NCBI GenBank assembly: GCA_029781855.1 | Contig: JAKOVX010000025.1 | Coordinates: 1 to 64,000 of the forward strand | Length of the DNA: 64,000 nucleotides | Direction of reading: 5' to 3' | Source: Acidobacteriota bacterium | GTDB taxonomy: Bacteria; Acidobacteriota; Blastocatellia; Pyrinomonadales; Pyrinomonadaceae | In this document: one piece after another, positions 61,240-64,000 of the stretch | Position numbering within the stretch: position 1 is the stretch's first letter | Layout: every line of letters begins with the position of its first letter | Made by a program: the position numbers and the translations under genes | Notes under the pieces: generated by a model | The model's database searches: none | Seen by the model: the letters and a program-made list of their open reading frames with translations, nothing else | What the model was told of the DNA's origin: nothing

Positions 61240-61509
61240 ATGGCAAACAGAAAGGGAGTTTTTATTGGTGCTTACGTGCCGAATGAGTTGAAAGAATCGC
61301 TGAGGCGTCGGGCTGCGGCCGAGCATCGGACGTTGTCGCAGGAGATCACGAGAATACTCGTCGAGGCAGTTCACGGCAAGGGTTTGCCGGCCGGAAGTGT
61401 TGATCGCCGTAATACAGGCGCGATCCCGCGTCGACGGGCCACCGATCCGCCGATCCGCCGCCGGGCCGACGATCTGCCGTACATTCCCGAAGAAGGCAAG
61501 AAGAAGTAG
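61240..61509 (+). CDS. Ribbon-helix-helix (Arc-type) DNA-binding protein
   Basis: 89 residues from ATG at 61240, with GGAGGGAG 10 bp upstream. N-terminal RHH fold: FIGAYVPNELKESLRRRAAA, then EHRTLSQEITRILVEAVHG. The rest is a basic, Arg/Pro-rich tail (IPRRRATDPPIRRRADD). Such proteins are repressors or antitoxins; no toxin gene follows, so it is probably a stand-alone regulator. Closed by its own terminator. Confidence 0.8.
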   Translation: MANRKGVFIGAYVPNELKESLRRRAAAEHRTLSQEITRILVEAVHGKGLPAGSVDRRNTGAIPRRRATDPPIRRRADDLPYIPEEGKKK

Positions 61510-61530
61510 TTTCCCTTCGATCTGAATTTA

Positions 61531-61569
61531 GTGTCGCTCGCAAGTTTTCCGGCGGGTGGCACTTTTTTT
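61531..61569 (+). terminator. Intrinsic terminator after the RHH gene
   Basis: GTGTCGCTCGC (61531-61541) pairs with GCGGGTGGCAC (61552-61562), including G-U pairs, and is followed directly by seven T residues (61563-61569). It lies 21 bp after the stop. Confidence 0.8.
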
Positions 61570-61601
61570 AATGTCGGCCGCATTTGCTAGAATTTGAAGC
61601 A

Positions 61602-62345
61602 ATGAACGTAAAGATCCTAACCGCCGCGTTGCTCGGCCTTCTCGCCGGCCTGGTCGCCGGATTTACCATCGCAAACAGTATTAACAGGTCCGAGATCAAC
61701 TCTCTGCGGGGGCAGGCGGAGACGGGCAAAAAGCCGGCCGCGAATTCAACGGCATCGGCCGACGGATTTTCGATCAGCGATGACGAACTCAAAGCCAAGA
61801 TCGCCGAAGCAGACGCCAATCCCGACAACATCGGCTACCAAAAGAATCTCGGCAGCGCGCTTTACCGCTACGCGACGATGAAGAACGACTCGGCCCTGCT
61901 CGACGAATCGCTCCGCATCCTCACGCGTGCGAACAAGCTCGACCCCAATGATTATGCGGTCCTCGTCGACCTCGGCAACGCTACATTCGACGTTGGATAT
62001 TTCAAAAAGGACGGTGCGAGCTTCAAGCGTTCGCGTGAATTGTACGAGAGTGCGTTGGCGATAAAGCCGAACGACGCCGACGTCCGCACCGATCTTGCGA
62101 TCTCGTATATCCTCGACAACCCGCCGGACTACAACCGGGCAGTGGACGAATTCCAAAAAGCCTTGAAAGCCAACCCCAAGCAGGAGCGTGCCCTCGGCTT
62201 TCTGACGCAGACGTATATGCAGCTCGGCAAATGGGACGACGCGTCACGGACGCTGGCTCAACTCAAGGCCGCAAACCCTTCAAACGAAAGGATCTCCGAC
62301 CTGACGGCACAGATCGCGAGCAAGCAGGCCGCACCGATAAAATGA
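61602..62345 (+). CDS. Membrane-anchored TPR protein
   Basis: 247 residues from ATG at 61602 (an upstream in-frame start at 61584 is less likely). One N-terminal helix, LTAALLGLLAGLVAGFTIAN, then a short linker and a TPR superhelix: DNIGYQKNLGSALYRYATMK, LLDESLRILTRANKLDPNDY, SRELYESALAIKPNDADVRT, AVDEFQKALKANPKQERALG, and LGKWDDASRTLAQLKAANPS. Likely a periplasmic scaffold resembling CcmH/CycH-type TPR proteins. It overlaps the next gene by 4 bp (ATGA). Confidence 0.85.
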   Translation: MNVKILTAALLGLLAGLVAGFTIANSINRSEINSLRGQAETGKKPAANSTASADGFSISDDELKAKIAEADANPDNIGYQKNLGSALYRYATMKNDSALLDESLRILTRANKLDPNDYAVLVDLGNATFDVGYFKKDGASFKRSRELYESALAIKPNDADVRTDLAISYILDNPPDYNRAVDEFQKALKANPKQERALGFLTQTYMQLGKWDDASRTLAQLKAANPSNERISDLTAQIASKQAAPIK

Positions 62346-62635
62346 GAGAATTTGCCTTTATTCTCGTGGTCGTATTGATACTGCTGGCGATCACGGCGGT
62401 TCGGTACCGAAAGCAGATCTCGGGCGTGATCGGTTTCGTCAGGATGATCCGCGACGCCGCCGACCCGTCGCGAGGCCCAAAAGCGATCAATCAGCCCGCT
62501 GCGCCCGCCACCGCGAAGGAGCTCGTGCATTGCGCCGCGTGCGGAACGTGGGTCCCGAGCGACCGGGCGATCAGGTTCGACGCGAAAACGTATTATTGTT
62601 CTAAAGAATGCGTGAAAACCGCGATGGCGAACTAA
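62342..62635 (+). CDS. Small membrane protein with C-terminal zinc-binding motif (PP0621-like)
   Basis: 97 residues. N-terminal helix FAFILVVVLILLAITAV, then a short linker, then VHCAACGTWVPSDRAIRFDA and TYYCSKECVKT. The paired CxxC and CxxxC pattern is typical of PP0621-family proteins. Function unknown. Translationally coupled to the TPR protein, so the two probably act together at the membrane. Confidence 0.8.
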   Translation: MREFAFILVVVLILLAITAVRYRKQISGVIGFVRMIRDAADPSRGPKAINQPAAPATAKELVHCAACGTWVPSDRAIRFDAKTYYCSKECVKTAMAN

Positions 62636-62641
62636 CGGTAC

Positions 62642-63538
62642 CTAATTAATAAACCGATTAAGATACCAACCGATCATTTGCTCGCCGAATAGCATCGCGA
62701 CGAACGAGCCGATACCTAAAAAGATACCGAACGGGATCTGCGTCTGCATATCCTTTTCTTTTTGCCGCGAGATGAGGATGACGCCGGCGAGTGCTCCGGT
62801 AAACGCCCCGATAAATATAGTCAGTATCGTCAGCCGCCAGCCGAGCAGGGCACCGATACCGAACAGCAATTTCACATCGCCGAGGCCCATCGCCTCGACC
62901 CCGCGGAGCCGCTGCCAGATCTCGCCGATCAGCCACAGCGAACCGCCGCCGACGAGAGCCCCAAGCAATGCACCCGCAAGGCTCACGAGCCATGCAGGGA
63001 AGCCGTACATCCACGTCATCGGAGCAAAAAGAGTATCGGAGAAGTAATTGTCCGCGAAAACCAACGGGAATACGACACGAATGAACAGAGCGATCGCGAA
63101 CATCGGGTACGTAATGACGTTCGGCAGGATCATGTGTTCCGAATCGATGAACACTAGCGAGATCATCGCCGCCGAGAACGCGAGAGCAACGGGCAAATAC
63201 GGCGTCAGCCCGAACTGCCAGTAAACAAGGCAGAAAACGAGAGCCGTCAGCAACTCGACCGCCGGGTAACGCCACGCGATCGGCTCCTTGCAATTGCGGC
63301 ATTTGCCCCGCAGCACGAGCCAGCTAAGTATCGGAATATTGTCGTAGGGCTTGATCGCGTTCTTGCAGTTCGGGCAAGCCGAATTGGGCATGACGATCGA
63401 CATCTCATTCGGCACGCGATAGATCACGACGTTCAAAAAGCTGCCGATAGCTGCACCGAAAACGAACACGAAAATGTAGCCGACAAATTCGGGTATCCCA
63501 AGTAAAGCCTCTAGCGAAGCCATTGCGAATAAGGTCAT
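62642..63538 (-). CDS. pilD: Prepilin leader peptidase / N-methyltransferase
   Basis: 298 residues, eight predicted membrane helices. N-terminal methylase domain: GAAIGSFLNVVIYRVPNEMS, then CPNCKNAIKPYDNIPILSWL ... CRNCKEPIAWRYPAVE, giving the CxxC-x21-CxxC site. The aspartyl protease dyad is D in LVFIDSEHMILPNVITYPMF and in AMGLGDVKLLFGIGALLG. Processes type IV pilin and type II secretion pseudopilins. No pilin gene is nearby. It is convergent with the zinc-binding protein gene. Confidence 0.95.
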   Translation of the reverse strand: MTLFAMASLEALLGIPEFVGYIFVFVFGAAIGSFLNVVIYRVPNEMSIVMPNSACPNCKNAIKPYDNIPILSWLVLRGKCRNCKEPIAWRYPAVELLTALVFCLVYWQFGLTPYLPVALAFSAAMISLVFIDSEHMILPNVITYPMFAIALFIRVVFPLVFADNYFSDTLFAPMTWMYGFPAWLVSLAGALLGALVGGGSLWLIGEIWQRLRGVEAMGLGDVKLLFGIGALLGWRLTILTIFIGAFTGALAGVILISRQKEKDMQTQIPFGIFLGIGSFVAMLFGEQMIGWYLNRFIN

Positions 63539-63645
63539 TTGTTCGAGTGGAGATCTCTAAGTTAGAAAACGTGCATCGGCCGAGGCTGTCGCGGCCAAGA
63601 CTATATTAAATGATTTGCCGAGGAAAAGGGAATTTTCCTGCGTGC

Positions 63646-63748
63646 CAGGCGCACTCGATACCCCCGTCAGGCGCTATGTTGACCCCTCTCAGGTGCACTT
63701 CATACCCGTCTCAGGCGCTATGTTGACCCCCGCCAGGCGCACTCGGTA
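63646..63748. repeat. Tandem array of a 22-bp unit in two alternating types
   Basis: Units start at 63646, 63668, 63690, 63712 and 63734 (the last is partial, 15 bp), an exact 22-bp period. All begin CAGG(C/T)GC. Types alternate: A has GCACT(C/T)(C/G)ATACCC, B has GCTATGTTGACCCC. There are no spacers between units, so it is not CRISPR. It lies between pilD and the cut-off frame at 63939, in a 400-bp gap with no other certain gene. It resembles multi-site transposase-binding ends, but no element is visible. Confidence 0.8.
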
Positions 63749-63893
63749 AAACAGGGCGTACGGACAGTTTGATCGCATATGAGGAGATCCGCAGTCGGCC
63801 GGTAGGTCGAATTTCACGGGTGTACTCGAATGTGTGCTCGTGTACCGTAATTTGAAGTTCAGCGATCTTTCGGCCCGGCGCGATGTTGCACAC

Positions 63894-63922
63894 TTGCAAC
63901 GTGTCACCGTTTCTGCTACATT
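63894..63922 (+). promoter_or_regulatory. Possible sigma-70 promoter
   Basis: TTGCAA (63894-63899), 17-bp spacer, TACATT (63917-63922). It lies 16 bp before the ATG at 63939. Good match by pattern and spacing only. Confidence 0.4.
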
Positions 63923-63938
63923 TTAGGAATAGCAACTA

Positions 63939-64000
63939 TGGAAATACAACAACGCGCCCAATGGGAATGGCTGCCGCGTGAAGGGCGACGCGGCTCGCGC
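63939..64000 (+). CDS. Start of an unidentified reading frame, cut by window end
   Basis: An open frame from ATG at 63939 reads MEIQQRAQWEWLPREGRRGS and continues past the window. The promoter-like sequence upstream and the neighbouring repeat array make a real gene plausible, but there is no clear ribosome site. Too short to assign a family. Confidence 0.3.

Noticed and set aside
63646..63748. CRISPR array
   Set aside because: Units touch each other without spacers, and there are no cas genes in the window.
63711..63935. Minus-strand open frame of 74 codons next to the repeats
   Set aside because: It ends inside the repeat array, has no ribosome site, and opposes the promoter-like sequence; kept only as a weak possibility.

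Overview
The window looks like chromosomal DNA of a Gram-negative, aerobic-type heterotroph, most likely an Acidobacteriota member of the Blastocatellia/Pyrinomonadaceae kind. This is an inference from protein style, not a database result. The signs are an Mla outer-membrane lipid transporter, a LolB-free set of lipoproteins, secreted FG-GAP/VCBS proteins with the DGDGKTDIAVWR signature, an archaeal/eukaryal-type prolyl-tRNA synthetase, a DUF6526 protein and zinc-ribbon AIM24 proteins. Almost all of the sequence is housekeeping or metabolic. No complete insertion sequence, prophage or CRISPR array was seen.

Layout, left to right. 1-2.7 kb: the 3' part of fabF (minus strand) diverges from tpiA-secG-tRNA-Leu(GAG), which ends in a strong terminator. 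2.7-10.4 kb: a minus-strand arginine operon, read argR - P-loop protein - argC - argD - acylornithine carbamoyltransferase (argF') - two zinc-ribbon AIM24 proteins - argB, with AT-rich palindromes in front of argR. 10.4-15.4 kb: mlaE-mlaF-mlaD, then an ECF sigma / anti-sigma / Spy-like periplasmic protein operon. 15.4-22.8 kb: a RecA-like ATPase with HTH behind a cluster of five TGTCCCAC motifs, a SIMPL protein, a VapBC-type toxin-antitoxin pair lying between proS and a decayed copy of the proS 3' end, and divergent proline dehydrogenase. 22.8-33.6 kb: cytosine deaminase, a CoA-transferase, a large BNR-repeat protein, thiolase, 3-hydroxyacyl-CoA dehydrogenase and a pair of M16 peptidases. 33.6-43.9 kb: UbiD decarboxylase, phosphoesterases, two paralogous repeat lipoproteins, cupin and pirin proteins, asnS and a SanA/DUF218 protein. 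43.9-54 kb: an MsbA-like exporter, the AmgK-MurU cell-wall recycling pair, and two VCBS secreted proteins flanking a UMF1-type MFS transporter. 54-60.6 kb: a sulfotransferase next to bifunctional Sat-CysC (PAPS synthesis), a LOG-family protein coupled to a third AIM24 protein, and an orphan PTS enzyme I. 60.6-64 kb: RNase P RNA, a ribbon-helix-helix protein, a TPR protein, a prepilin peptidase, a tandem array of 22-bp repeats and a cut-off reading frame.

The most interesting points are these. (1) The arginine operon uses an N-acylornithine carbamoyltransferase of the acetyl/succinyl kind and carries an unassigned BioD/DUF1611-like P-loop protein between argR and argC, which could supply or process the N-acyl group. 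(2) The toxin-antitoxin pair is bracketed by duplicated proS 3' ends, as if it integrated there. (3) The ATPase with a shortened P-loop sits behind an ordered motif cluster. (4) PAPS synthesis and a sulfotransferase are paired, which points to sulfation of a product rather than assimilation. (5) A 22-bp tandem array lies at the right edge.
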